Assembly (NCBI GenBank): GCA_021018995.1
Contig: CM037590.1
Coordinates: 100,999,097-101,063,096, forward strand
Origin: Chloranthus sessilifolius
Lineage: Eukaryota; Streptophyta; Magnoliopsida; Chloranthales; Chloranthaceae
Direction: 5' to 3'
DNA: 64,000 nucleotides
Shown: in pieces, positions 46,819-59,440 of the stretch
How positions within the stretch are numbered: the stretch's first letter is position 1
How the letters are laid out: each line of letters opens with the position of its first letter
Notes under the pieces: model-generated
What the model was told of the DNA's origin: nothing
The model's input: only the letters and a program-made list of their open reading frames with translations
Database searches by the model: none
Translations under genes and position numbers: made by a program

Positions 46819-48248
46819 ATGGATGAGCCGGAGGAAACTCTAGTAAACATACGCCGGAGAGCAACTGCTTCCACCCCTAAATCCTCAGCGAGGTCAAAGC
46901 CAACTGACAAACCACCTGTCAAGAGGAAACTCATCGAGATGTCACCCAAAAAGGCTCCTAAAGCTAAGAAAGCCAAAGCTATTGTGATTCAGGAGCCTAT
47001 AGTGGAAGAAACCTTAGCGAGAGTTGCTCCTCCCGATTGACTGTCGACCTCAGAGATATTGGGATGACTTTGGGAGTCCCATATCAATTTGACTCCACCA
47101 GAGCTGAGGGAGCACCTACAAGGGGTACATTTCAGGAAATGGCTAAATAGCTTACTAATGGAATCGTGGGCTCTGGTGAATCCTTGATGAGAAGAGACCT
47201 CCATCCTACCCTCAGACTCATTGATATCATTCTGAGGAAAATGTCTATGTCTCTGGCCATTTTCAAGAGAGAAGGGCCCCTTTAGTGGATGCACTATACT
47301 TCTGCTCAAAGGGACAATTTGTGAATGCACCTAAGCTGATTTTAAAAAAAATGGTGGACATCAATGACAAGGTACTGAAGAGGCAAACTTTTGCTAAAGG
47401 ATGAGGTCTGCCTTTTTACAGACTCATCACATGTCTGCTCAAGACTGGAAAATATGTGATCAAGCAAAATCAACCAATGGAGAAGCTGACCTTTAAATTG
47501 TATGGAAAGCGAGAATGGTCAACCAGCCTCACCTTGATTAAGAAGAGTCAGCCAGTTGGAAGGGAGGCGGCTGAGAAGGCACCCACTACCGTGGCAGCAA
47601 AGATACTCTTATCCACCACTCCACCTACCATACCTGTCCCATTACCTACCCCTCCACCTACTTTGCTTTTTTCGTTTGTATCAGTCCCTCTTCAAACAGA
47701 CCTCTCTCCACCCACCTCAGAACCTGTTTTCACTTCAACCACCTCTCACGTTTTCCAACCTGACATATTGGAACCTCCCACATTCTCTGAACCTACCCCT
47801 ACCACTTCTTCTCCCCACATTACCCAACCCATTTCTAATTTCCCCCCATCCCCAACCCCTCTGCATCCACAGGGCGTGAACCTGTTCACCACTACTAGGT
47901 TCATGGCCCTCATGACCTCAATTGTGGAGGATGTTGCTCATGTGTACACTCCACTTCCTGACTCCCCACGCCCCACTCCTCATCATTTTAACCATGCACC
48001 CTCTTCCTCCATCCATCATGTCCAACCACCGGCCCCTTCTACCCCTACCATGCCTAACACCCTCACTCAAATTCTATCCCTCCTACAAACCATTCAGTCC
48101 TAATTATATGTCAACACCGATAACCAGACCCTCATGAGCTCATGTTTCCAATCATTTCAATCCACCCTTACCCCATCCTATTCTGCTCCTCCACCCCCTC
48201 ACATATCCCCTCCTGCTTCACCTATACTTACCCCACACACTGCGGCTG
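46819..48248 (+). CDS. ORF2 of Athila-like element, N-terminal part (plus copy)
   Basis: Starts MDEPEETLVNIRRRATAS with Lys/Arg-rich, nuclear-signal-like stretches (PPVKRKLIE, KKAPKAKKAK). It goes on to a remnant of the domain annotated in plant proteomes as putative plant transposon protein (recalled), then a Pro/Ser/Thr-rich region ending with TLTQILSLLQTIQ, which the minus copy also has (TLTHILSLIHNIQ). The open frames are discontinuous. Function unknown; not Gag, Pol or a recognisable envelope. The minus-strand element is inserted before the coiled-coil part. Confidence 0.6.
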
Positions 48249-48253
48249 CCCAG
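48249..48253. other. Target site duplication, left (cccag)
   Basis: Exact match to 61897-61901; marks the insertion of the 48254-61896 element. Confidence 0.9.
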
Positions 48254-50757
48254 TGTTGTTGATTCTCAGTGCGCTTGCTTTATTTGTTGGTGGTAAAAGC
48301 AAGTTAAAATTAAAAAAAAAGTAAAATCAGGGATGAAATCAGCACAACTGAGAAATCCTAGACCTGCAAGATACATGGTCCATTTGTAGCAAGTTTTGAT
48401 AAGTAAGAGTTTGTCCCCCAGGGAAAGGTGATCTACAGCTCCAAGGGAACCATCTCTAGTACTCCCTCCAGATCTGACTACAGATCTGGTAGTCCTAAAA
48501 GGAGGGGAGTTTAAGGTCACTTATTCTGAGTATCCTAAGGTAGCCTAATGAATTAACTACAGAAAGGGTTGAGAAGATGGATGGAGTGTGGAAAATAAAT
48601 ATAAAAGGATGAGAAGTATATTATTGAGTCTAGATCAGAGGAGTTTTGTAACTCAGATTCAGATATGATGTTATAGAAATCCTGTCCAATGGCTACATTA
48701 TCACCAAAGAGGAGAAAGAATCCAACTCATCCCTGTATCATGATCCAATCCCTTAAGGTTATAGCCTGTCCACTTAAATGGTCACAGACTATCCCATAGG
48801 GGAACCACAGTCCAGAGATGGGTCAAAACAAATTAATCATTGTAGGCACTACTTCATCCAGGCTACAAGCTCAGGGAATCTATAGGGAACCTCAACCTCT
48901 AAAGTTCTATGTGTGGGGCTAAGGCTGTATAGGACCATGATAGCCCAGACACATAGAACCAGCAAGAGGTTGAGTACCACCTTAGATCTAGCTGTTCATT
49001 GCTTGAGTGGGGCTGCAATGGTCCAGTCACAAGCCTACAATCTCTATAACCAGATCAGATCTAACATCTAATGACGGGTCTATACTAATATATGGGGAGT
49101 CTGCCTCTACACAATCTCCTACCAGGCTTAACAGCTCAGGCTCGGGGAAGAAGGATCCATCTTAGATCGGCGGATTGGATTCACCCTAAGGCTATAACCT
49201 GTCCACTTGAATGGTCACAGACTTTCCCAGAGGCTATCCTCCTCACGGAGCCCAAGACAAAACAAGTTAATTGTTGCTACCACCATGGTCACAAGGCTAC
49301 CAGCTCAGGCTCCCATGAGAATTCCAGATCTAGTGGGTCCTGTGGTGGGGCTAAGGCTGTATAGGACCATGATAGCCCAGACACACAGGTCACTTGGATC
49401 TGAGTGGATCCTTAGAATCAGTCCTCCATTGCTTTGAAACACAGCCAAAGCAATGGCGGATCAGCATGTATGATGCAGCACTCACAAATACACAAATCCC
49501 ATAAGAGTACAAATCCTATCACAAAAACTCCATTAATCTAACCTCAATAGATATACAAAGGCATGGCCAGCAAGTGCTGGGCCATGGAGAGAAGAAATAG
49601 AAGAAAAAAAAAAGGAAACTGCTTACAGTTACAGGAAAAACAAGAAGGGAAGAAAAATCACAAAGTCTGAGATAAGGGTTCCTCTTCTAAAGTCTAACTC
49701 CCTAAACCTAAACCAGGCTTAGGTTTATATAGAAGTGGAGTGGCGGCGCATTAGGGTTAGGAAACCCTAATTTTAACGATGCCACGTGGCCGAATAATGA
49801 TCCTTGGATGCCTCAGGGCGCGTGCACGGAGATTTGAGCATGGGAGTGCATGCCCTAATCGCTGGAAATCCCCAAAAAGTCCTCTACAGAATGATGGAAG
49901 TTGGAGTTCAGAGCTTCGCCAGGTTGCAGTCGATTCTCAGACTTGTCGCGTGGTAGCTCTGTTCTTCGCGTGGTTTGAGTTTAACTCTAAACTTCAACTG
50001 TCGCGAGGTTGCAGCTTCTTGATGCATTGAGCAATCACGAGGTTGCTAGTTAAGCTCTCGCGGGATTGGGCTTCGCGTAGTTGGATTGATACTTGTGAAT
50101 AGCACGGGAACTGCGCGAGCATTCCATTTCACTTCGCGAGGCTAATTCTGGCTTTCGCGAGGCTACTTTCTTTTTGAACAACGCGAGAACTACACGAGAA
50201 GTTCAATTCTTAATGGAACTTCGCAAGGATCCTCGCGAGGCGTTGAGGCTTTTCTGAACTGCACGACAGGTTCTCTTGATATTTACATCTCGCGGCTACT
50301 GCGCGAGGTTGGATTATGAAGCTCTCTCTCCTCAGCTGTTCTGAGTGAACCGCACGAGGGTGAGAGGGGTCTTCTTGAACTGTGCGGGATCTGCACGATC
50401 TTTAACCTCTGAACTTCGTGAGAGATGCGCGACTCAAGGCTTCTGAAGCTCTTCTATCACTCTACTACGCGAGAACTTGGTGTGAAGTCTTGGGACTTCG
50501 CGAGGACTGTGCGAAGCGTATTTTCTGAATCCTCTAAGCTTTGTCAGCTGTGCGAGGTTCTTCTAAGGTCTGGATTCTTGGTTCATTATTCTGAGGGACT
50601 TCTGGTGCCAAAACAGGCTCCTTAGCAGGATTTATGGCCTTATTGCCCTGCTGTTTATTACCTACAGAAAACACTTAACAAGCATTTATTAGATGGCTAA
50701 GGGTCTAATCAAAGGCTAAGTTAAGGGGTGAAAAGTGGTACTTTTCAGGTCTTAACA
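48254..50757 (-). repeat. 3' LTR of minus-strand element
   Basis: Begins TGTTAAGACC and ends AACAACA on the minus strand. Contains a CGCGAG-rich array (about 49775-50560), a TATA-like box (minus strand, near 49733) and an internal duplication: GGGGCTAAGGCTGTATAGG at about 48915 and 49337, with CCTGTCCACTTRAATGGTCA in both units. Confidence 0.9.
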
Positions 50758-50769
50758 CACCCCCAAACC

Positions 50770-53071
50770 TAATCTTTGCTAGTCTCTTAGCAAAGCTACA
50801 CTAAATCAACTATAGAATTTAAATGCCACTTTCGTATGGAGCACGGATACATTTAGCATATGTACCAAGCCTTTTAAACCCCTAGGTGATCCCTAGTGGA
50901 GGAGTGAAGTCTCCTGAGGGTTTTCAGTGAAGACACCCACAAACTTCTCAATGATAATGTTAACAAAAGTGCATTATTATCAAGTGGACAGTCAAGAAAC
51001 AGAGTTAGTTCACCTTTGAATTAGTAGAAATATAAGAAATTTAGACACATTGGCTGCACAGACATTTAAATAGTATAAGCTTCTCATGAAAGCACGTCAT
51101 TTCCAATCAGTTTACACCAAAGACACTACACAGGAGTGTCAACATTGAGCTCATCACTGGATCAAAATTTAGGTTCTAGGTCACACCTAATGCTTTCAAG
51201 ATCAGACCAAAAACTCTCCAGGGCATACTCTCATAAAGAACTGTTGAGGGTTTCATTTTCTCTCAAGCTCAAGAGCAGTTACATCCCCCAAATGGGTCTG
51301 TAAGCATGAGCATAGGCATAGCTCTGAAGTGCCGGCATCCTTGACAGATTCTCACCATAGATTGGATAACTCTTTATCTCCACATGACAGCTCATTCCAC
51401 TTTGGATCACAAGGGCTTTAACTGGGCTGTAATGTGGGTTATGGAGTGGGGTTAAAAAGAATGGAAGGTTAAAAAGGGGTTCAAATTTGAGAAATCAGTA
51501 GGTGAAGGAGGTGATTCATGACTTCACCTTCTTTAATTCAGCTCCTTTCATCTTCTTTGAGGTTTTCAGATTTGAAGTGATCAGCTTCTCTTCTTGATTT
51601 CGATTTTTCCAATGAAAGTTCCCTCTTGACTATCTCTCTTACTCCTCTTCATTATTATTTTTGTTTCTTTTTTATGCATTTTTCTTCTTTTTATTTTGTT
51701 TTTGCTTTTCTGAAATGCCACCATATTCTCAGTTACCATACTGCCAGAATTTGAGGTACTTCTTCTTTGTTCACCTAATGTTGACCATAGCTAATCCATC
51801 TTCAACTCTTTCTCCTTTACCTTCTGAATTCTCAGAGTGAGGGTAGGCTGAATTAGGTTCATAGGTTCAGGTATAAGTACTCAGGTGCATTTTGAAGAAA
51901 TTTAGGATTTAAAGCTCAAAGGGGGTATGGACAAGGGTAGTTGCTTAAGGTTGGTCTATTTAGGCTCAAACTGTCCAAAAGAAGGCCTTGATCCTTTCCT
52001 AAGTCTCATGAGTGCTGTCAGTTATTTCAACTTGGAGTTGCCCAACTTCTAGTGAGCATAGTGACTCAGCCAGTCCTTAGAGCTAAAAGAAATTGCCTTA
52101 GTCACTCCTCAAGGAAAAATTTTTGTATAGGCCCAAATCTCATTGGTTATGGTCTTCCTTTGAATTCTTAAGTATGTCCTTGCCTTTTTCTCTCTCTAGT
52201 GATTCACTAAGTGCTGATACAAGTAAGTTTTCTTGGTGATCTCATCATGGAAATGTAAAATATTACAAGCTTATAATGCCTAAAGTCGGTTCATAGGTTC
52301 AGGTATAAGTACTCAGGTGCATTTTGAAGAAATTTAGGATTTAAAGCTCAAAGGGGGTATGGACAAGGGCAGTTGCTTAAGGTTGGTCTATTTAAGCTCA
52401 AACTATCCAAAAGAAGGCCTTGATCCTTTCCTAAGTCTCATGAGTGTTGTCAGTTGTTTCAACTTGGAGTTGCCCAACTTCTAGTGAGCATAGTGACTCA
52501 GCCAGTCCTTAGAGCTAAAAGAAATTGCCTTAGTCACTCCTCAAGGAAAAAATTTTGTATAGGCCCAAATCTCACTGGTTATGGTCTTCCTTTGAATTCT
52601 TAAGTATGTCCTTACCTTTTTCTCTCTCTAGTGATTCACTAAGTGTTGATACAAGTAAGTTTCCTTGGTGATCTCATCATGGAAATGTGAAATATTACAA
52701 GCTTATAATGCCTAAAGTCTGGAAAAAAATTTAAATTTCATTATTTTTCATGATTCTCTAGTGAACATGGTTCCATTTCCATATTACTCACAAAATTCTG
52801 CTGCACTTAGGTTAACTATTCCATTGGCAGGATCTGCCTGCCACACCCCCAAACCTATGAGGAGCAGTGTCCTCACTGGTTCAAAGGTGTGTGTGCAACA
52901 GATTTATTAAGGACATAAGAAAAGGACATAACAGGGAACAAAGCAGACAAAAGACAAAGAAAAATTAGAAAGGACAAAAGAAGAATATCGATTATAAGAG
53001 GGAAATGTACAAAAGGGAAGACGAAAGGTGAACAAGAAAATGCAGAAACAGCAAAAAATCCTAAGTACAAG
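50770..53071 (-). other. Non-coding 3' region of minus-strand element
   Basis: No coding sequence between ORF2 and the polypurine tract. It includes the 432-bp tandem duplication at 51856-52719. Parts are conserved in the plus-strand copy at about 63460-63790. Confidence 0.75.
51856..52719. repeat. 432-bp tandem duplication
   Basis: Unit 1 is 51856-52287 and unit 2 is 52288-52719, starting GGTTCATAGGTTCAGGTAT and ending CTTATAATGCCTAAAGTC. They differ at only a few bases, so the duplication is recent. The plus-strand copy shows a single related unit at about 63480-63690 in reverse orientation. Confidence 0.95.
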
Positions 53072-56000
53072 CTAATCAGAGTCTGAATCAAAATCGGGCC
53101 CAACCCATCCTCTTGGCATGCTCTTGAAGGAGAGCCTCTTCCTCTTTCTTCTTTCGTGGCCTCTCTTCCTTTCTCTGGGCTTCAGTTTTGGGCATGGTTG
53201 GTGCCCTGACCCTCATTTTTCTGTTCTTTGGTTCAGGAGGGATCGCGGAAGATTTGTCTGTGGTTGGCTCAGCTGATTTGAAAGGACTTTTTCCTTTGGG
53301 GCTCTTCATTTTGGAGGCGTGCCCTGGCTGAGTCGAAGGGGGAATTTGAGGTGCTTTTGCTTTCGCTGGCTCAGGAGGGACAACTGGGCTCTTGCCTTTA
53401 TCTCTCTGGTGCAGTGGTGGTGCCTCCTCAGACTGGGTAGATTATTCTTTTCCAATTTTTAGAGAGGTAGCTGGGCGAGTAGTTCTCTTGGCTGTAACTT
53501 TCCTTCGCTGAGGATAAGTTTGCTCAGCAGGGGCGGAAGAAGGAGCACTTGGTTCCACAGGTTGTGCAGAGTGAGACTCTGAATCAGAGGGGAAAAGAGC
53601 AGTGGGATCCAATCCAAGGGCTACACAGCCTGTCTGCGTTCATCTTTGGAAAGCAACCGACCATGAGGGTTATCCTGAGCAGAAGCTCTGGTGGCCTTTG
53701 GTGGTGGGGACGGAGGTGCAGACTTTTTACCTTTTTGGGCAGCTGTGGCTCTTTTGGAGGGAGAAGGTTTCTTTGGAGCAGCCCATTTTCTCTTAGGTGT
53801 TGGAGATTTAGCAGGGGGAGGCACTGAAGGTGGAGGTGGTGGAAGTACTTGTGTAGGATGGGCAGGAGCAGGGGATGTAGATGGAGGAGCAGGGGGAATG
53901 GAAGATGATGGTCCGGGGGGTGTGGAAGGTGGGGCCTCGGGGGGTGCTGTAGCCAGAGGGGTGGCCTCAAATGGTTGGCCTGTCAGTGATGCAACCCTTT
54001 TTTGCAAAATGTCTATCTGCTTTTCAGCATAAAGGAGTTTGGCATCAGAAAGCCCCTTAGTGAGCCTGTGGATCTCCTCGGCATTGTGCAGTTTCTTGTC
54101 AAACATCCTGGCTCTCTTCTGCTCCAGCTGGGCAGTGCCCTTCTCCATCTCTGCATTCAATTTGCAGTAAGTAGCAGCAGCCTTTGCCGCATTGAGGGTC
54201 TCCAAAATACTCTCCCATCCCTTGGAAATGTCTCGCAGCTGCTCTCTGTGAGCAAGCTTCAAGTCACTCATTTTCTGCAGCAAGGGGTACTCAATGGCTT
54301 ATTGAAGTTGGGCCATGCCTCTGAGAACATCCCTCTTGATGTAGGCATTGTCCCGCATGGCATGGAGGAGGGTGAAGTAAGGAGGGGTGTAGTAGGAATG
54401 CCTTGGTAAAATAGGGAGAAAGGGAGTGGAAGAAGTAGAAGGTGATTGGTCCTGTGGGGGTAGAGTGGGGGCTGCAGTGATGAAGTCTAGATGAGGGGGA
54501 GGGGGAGAAGGGTCTGTGTCAGTTTGTGTGGAGTGGTCAGTGGATTGAGGAGGGGGTAGGATAAGTGGTGGGATGGAAGACATGGGTGGAAAAGTAAATG
54601 AAGGGGGGTCACTGAAGGTTGGTGGTTTTGGGTGAGGGAAAAATGGAATGGTGAAGGGTCGAAAAGGTAATGGTGGGGTGAAAAATGTGGATCTGTTAAT
54701 GGGAAAGGTGGATGGGAAGGGAATTGGGTATGTTTGGGTGGAGGTGTGGGTAAATCAAGGTGGAGGTAATATGAGTGGGGGAAGGATAGGTAGAGTGGGA
54801 AAGGAATGGTGGGGTATGGTGTCTGGGAGGGAGAGGGTTGGAGTTAAGTCAGTGGGGGGAAGGTCTGGTTAGACTGTGGAGGCAGAGGTGTGGCAGGCAG
54901 ATGTGGAAGGGGACTGGATTTGTGGGGTAGAAGGTGGTTGTGCAGAGATGGGTGGTTTTGTCAATGTTTGAAGGGTGGATTTGATATTGGTGATGTCAGT
55001 CTGCATTTGGTCTTGGGTATGTGTTGTGTTGGATAGTTGGGTCTGAATGTTATGTATGAGTGAAAGGATATGGGTAAGTGTGTCTGAGTTTGGTTGGGGT
55101 GGAGTGTGAGAAGAGGAGGCAACAGGTTGGAAAGGGGAAGTAGGGGCATGGTGGAATGTTGTAGGAGGAGATGGAGGGTCTGGTGAGTGATGTGGGGAAG
55201 GAAGTGGAGAATCTGGGAGAGGGATATCGTGGGTTGGCAGGGTGTCAAGCAAGGTAGTCATGAAGACCTGATATCCTGAAGTAGTGGTGAGGTTAAAGTC
55301 AAGGTCTGTGAGTGGAGATGTAGTTAGGAGGGTTTGGACTAAGGGTTGGTCAATATGTAGTGTGTCTGTGGGAATGACAGGGGTGGTTGGTGTAGGTAAG
55401 GATATGGCAGGGGTTGTGTGAGAGGTTTTCTTTTTAAAATAGGTTATCAGGGGAGGGCTGTCAGGGTTTAGTCCAGATGGTGGGGGAATTGGGGGGTGGG
55501 TGCTAAGGTAATGTGAGTGAAGGTAAGGGGATGTCATGGGGGTCAACACTTTCCTCCCAGGAACGAATCACAGGGAAATCTAGATTGGGTACGGAAAAGG
55601 GAGATAAAAGAGGGAAAGGGAGAGATGGAAAAGGCAAAGAAACGGATGGAGGGGTAGGTGTGGTGGATGGAGGTATTGCTGCAGAATCAGAAGTGGCCGA
55701 AGCTTGCACCACCTTCTTAGGAGCAGGGGTGGTCTTCGCAGTAGTAGTCCCCTCCCCTTTCTCAGAAGCAGTTTGAGCTTTCTTCTTCTTGCTGGGATCC
55801 ATCAGGCTCCTGCTGATCCCCCATTATCGCTTTGTGAAAGTGGTAGGGGGGAGGTCAATAGTTAACTCCCCCACTGGTATCTTGTATCCTCCCCTCAAGA
55901 GTAGTCTGGTGATGAGCTTTGCATAGGGGAGAGTGTGGAGCTTCTTTTTGTGCCCTATCTTCACCATAATATCCTTCATGGCCTCAAACATCAACCCGGC

Positions 56001-56687
56001 AGCATGGAATCCATGGCCCCGAGAGAAGGAATAGACAACATCAGCAATTGGGGTCCTCCTCTCCTGTTGGTGGCCAGCACAATAGATGTTCTTTCGGAGA
56101 ACTTGATCAATGAACAAAAATTTGGGGTCTAGGTCTCTTCTTCTTATGGAATCCCCTGTGGCCTTCAATCCTCTGGTAAGGGCTTGTGCAATGGTATCAA
56201 TAGGGGCACACAAAGGGAGGTCATATCCACAGTTAGGGTTAAAGACAGGAGGGATACCCATCACTTCAGCAATCAACTCAGGGTTGAGTAATATTTCAAA
56301 ATTATCAACTAACACTAGGAGGCCTGGCTGCCCACGATGGTCTGGTCTAGCCCTAATGTGCTGGTAAAAGAGTTGCACGAGTCTAGGGTAGGCTGGTGCA
56401 GGGATAGCTTACAGCAGAGGGGTCAAACCAGCTTTGCAGATGAACTCGATGGCAAGGGCTGACAAAGGCTCCGTTTTAAAGAAAGATAGGTCAAAAACGG
56501 CTTCAGGGTCCAAGGGAATGGGAGTCAGGAGCTCAGAGGGTGTAGAGTAGTCAGGTGTTAGCGCAGCCACATCCTGAATCGCTTCCTTCCTTTTTTGTGG
56601 CGCCTCAGAGGACTTGGCTTTCTTGGGAGTGGGCTCAATGGGAGCCTTATCCCCTGCTCTTTTCACAGGTGTGCTCTTAGGGGCCAT
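53072..56687 (-). CDS. ORF2 of Athila-like element (minus copy)
   Basis: Minus-strand coding region across more than one frame (broken). In order: MAPKSTPVKRAGDKAP with PTPKKAK (nuclear-signal-like); a globular part of about 180 residues (VQLFYQHIRARPDHRG, LLNPELIAEVMGIP, PKFLFIDQVLRKNIY, TLPYAKLITRLLLRGGY) resembling the putative plant transposon protein domain; a long Pro/Ser/Thr-rich region (55802-54300); a coiled-coil-like part (LKLAHREQLRDISKGWESIL, KQIDILQKRVASL); and a Lys-rich tail ending FDSDSD. The plus-strand copy keeps the same order. Role unknown; it may act as a structural or chromatin partner, but that is speculation. Confidence 0.6.
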
Positions 56688-56959
56688 GGAACTTCTCCTC
56701 TGTGAGTGTGTAGTTGGAAAAATGAAAAGTAAAGGTTGGGAGCTGAGGCTTACCCTAAAAGTTAGGGTTCTGTTCAATCTGATGCACAAAAGATCGTGAG
56801 AGCTCTTAGCAGGGGGCAACTGGTGGAAGAGGCTTTAGGAACAAATCCCGAGAATGAGAAGGTGAATGATGGATCTTTGGGCGAGAGAGATTAATGGGAG
56901 TCAGAGCTAGGGTTTCGCTGGCTGGAGAAGAAAGAGAAAACATAAAAGGGAAGCAACGC

Positions 56960-57190
56960 GGGGTTGGATTATATATATCACGAGGCTTGGCACGCTTTGA
57001 AATGATCTGCTCGCTGGATATAGAAGTGAGTGGGTCGCGAGGTTGGATGTTCATCCAAACTGCGCGAGGAAGCCCACACAACAGCGTTTGAAACGCGCGA
57101 CAGCAAAGCATAGCAGTTTCTTATGATCTGCGCGAGAGGAAGCCAAGCCACATCTTCAGAATCGCGCGACGGCTTAAACAAAGTCAAATT
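56960..57190 (-). promoter_or_regulatory. CGCG palindrome array and internal promoter of ORF2
   Basis: On the minus strand about six TCGCGCGA or CTCGCG motifs (57175 down to 57034) precede a TATA-like GATATATATAATCC (near 56970). A CT-rich leader with AAACCCTAG (about 56920) follows and runs to the ORF2 start at 56687. The same core (TCGCGA) fills the U3 arrays of this element's LTRs. Confidence 0.65.
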
Positions 57191-57538
57191 CACACACCCA
57201 CTAGTCAGCCTTTGACCTTTGCTTTGTGGGTGGATTCTCTTACATGCTCTCGTCCAGGGACACCCCTATTCATTCTAAACAGGACTCTCCATGATTTCCC
57301 AACAATTAATCATGCAATTGCTCAAAAAGTATTTAATCCAAACCTCATATCACACAATATAATCATCATTCATTCAATCACAAGCATCAATTCAAAGGGG
57401 ACAAGAAGCAAAGCAGTCAGAAGAATTGTGCAGGTCATATACATTCAAACTCCGACAAGATCACTAAAAATTCCTAAAACAGTAAAAAGAACAAACCATA
57501 CTAAAATACATAACATACACCATGCATAGATTTGTGAA
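57191..57538 (-). other. Gap between gag and ORF2 promoter
   Basis: No protease or polymerase sequence. The plus-strand relative has its protease here, so this copy lost it. Confidence 0.6.
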
Positions 57539-59085
57539 TTAATTTAATGAAAGATCCCCCTGCCCCTCAGGGTTTGAGGATCCTTCACCAATCAAAAATT
57601 GGCCCTTGGGATTTATCACTGGCTGACTGGGCAACCTCCCCTCTTCTCTTTTAGCTAAGGCATTTGATAATTGGCCTAGCTGCTCTTCCAACTTCTTTAT
57701 GCTCTGACCATGAGAATTCACAGTCTGAGCCAAGGATCCCAAGTTTTGCAGTGAGGTCAAGACCTGGTCCTCGAAAGAAGTATTCCTGGGTTGAGATGAG
57801 GGTAAGACCAATTGATTTTGTTACTATGGGGCTGCTGCTGGTGCTGGAAATTGGACCTCGGGGCATATCCTTGATTGAACTGCTGCTGTGGCCTTCGAGG
57901 TAAGGCCAACATCTGCTGGGGCTGCATATAGTTGTCTTGCCTCCACCTCAGATTTGGGTGGTCTCTCCATTGGTAACCAGCATTTTGGTGCCGGTATCCA
58001 TATGGCTGTCTGTTGTAGCCACCAGATTGTTGCTGGCCGTAAGATTGCGTAGCAGCAGCATGTTCCAAGACCAATTCAGGATATTGCCCTGCAGATGGAC
58101 ATTCCTCTACTGTGTGCTGTGGGGACTGGCATATCAGACATGCCTCCACCACTTGAGCAGCCCTACTGGGTTGCATCACAGTCAGTAATTTATCAAACTT
58201 CTCTGAGAGGTTTGCCATCTACAGCTGCAGGTCATTATTCCCAGACACCTCATAAACTTTTCCTCTTGACAAAGCAGCAGGCCCCACTTTTGACTCAGAC
58301 TCCTGACTAGTTCTTACCAGGGATGATTTTTGAAAAGTATTTTCACTAATTATCTCAAACAATTCCCATGCCTCATCAGCAGTCTTGTGCATGTAGGTTC
58401 CACCACAAGAGGCATCAACCATGTCTCTTTTTTTCTCATCAATCCCATTGTAGAAGCTTTGTACAAGCTGCCAGTCTGGGATCTTGTGGTGGGGGCATTG
58501 TTTGAGCATTTCTTTAAACCTATCCCAGGCTTGATTAATATCCTCAGTTGGAGACTGGGCAAAAGCAAGAATTTCCTTCCTCAACTGGCTAGTTTTGGTC
58601 TCAGAGAAGAACTTTGTCAGGAACTTGGTCTGCAGGTCTTTCCATGTAGTGATGCCGTTGTTGGGAAGAGTAGCCAACCAGGTACTAGCCTTATCCTTCA
58701 GAGAGAAGGGAAAGAGCCTGAGCCTAGTAGCCTCAGGTCCCAAACCAGCGATATTGAAAGTGGTGCACAAGGCCAAAAATTGGTCAATATGCTTATAAGG
58801 GTCCTCCTTGCTGAGCCCATGGAAAGAGGGCAGCATCTGGGTGATTGAAGTTTTAATCTCATAATTCCCTTGAACATCAGGGAATTGAATGCTAAATGGA
58901 GAGTTATAGTCATCCGGAGCATTCAACTCCTTGAGAGTTCTGGGTTGTTCTTCACCCATGACTACTGTCTCAGATTCAGTTGGGGGCTCTACTGTGGTGT
59001 GCCTGTTCCTTCCAAGTCTTCTACCCCTTTCTAGCTCAGGGTTGAAAGGCTCTAAAGTAGGACTTAGAGATCTCCTACCTAGCAT
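57539..59085 (-). CDS. Athila-like gag (minus copy)
   Basis: The first 288 codons (59085-58219) carry a standard plant retrotransposon Gag core: MLPSFHGLSKEDPYKHIDQF, FPFSLKDKASTWLATLP, TKFLTKFFSETKTSQLRKEI, EDINQAWDRFKEML, PDWQLVQSFYNGI. The downstream part (to 57539) carries CLICQSPQHTVEECPSAG (zinc-knuckle-like), Gln-rich stretches and the IKKLEEQLGQLSNAL helix, in more than one frame. Start MLGRRSLSPTLEPFNPELER lies about 330 bp inside the PBS. It would form virus-like particles if made. Broken in its C-terminal half. Confidence 0.9.
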
Positions 59086-59416
59086 ACAAACACACCACTA
59101 GCAGGGAAAACTCCTTGCAGGCACATTGCACTTGATTTAAAGAATTTTCTAACAAATTTACAGCTAATTTAAGAAGACATACATTTACAACTATATTAAA
59201 CAACTGCTATGTAATTTTCAAAGAAACTAGATTGAGTGTTAAAGGTTAGAGAATTGCAAACAGAGGTAGCTAATATCCAAATGCAGTCCAATGTCCTTCT
59301 CTGCTGCTGTCTAGATCTGCAAGAAAGATTCAAAATTATATCAGCAGTATCAATTATTCACATCTACAAAGAATACTAAAAATACAAAAACTAAGGGTCT
59401 ACTAATAGATCATCTG

Positions 59417-59434
59417 TCCTCGACAACGGCGCCA
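59417..59434 (-). other. Primer-binding site, Athila type
   Basis: The minus strand reads TGGCGCCGTTGTCGAGGA, six bases inside the LTR. This is the Athila/Tat form (TGGCGCCGTTGCCGGGG). Confidence 0.85.
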
Positions 59435-59440
59435 AAAACT

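Larger units (their letters stand above)
44028..48253 (+). mobile_element. Athila-like non-autonomous element, left part
   Basis: Plus-strand gypsy element of the Athila type with the C-terminal half of gag (44028-44875), a protease (45250-45670), an internal promoter-like module (46150-46800) and the first part of ORF2 (46819-48248). No reverse transcriptase or integrase is present. It is cut at 48253 by the minus-strand relative and resumes at 61902. It is 5'-truncated and broken in several places. Confidence 0.85.

Noticed and set aside
47556-48137. Alternative-frame Pro/Leu-rich frames overlapping ORF2
   Set aside because: Low-complexity frame shadows; the ORF2 frame is supported by its match to the minus copy.
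53549-54409. Plus-strand open frames over 53.5-54.4 kb and others opposite ORF2
   Set aside because: Shadows of the minus-strand Pro-rich ORF2 coding sequence.
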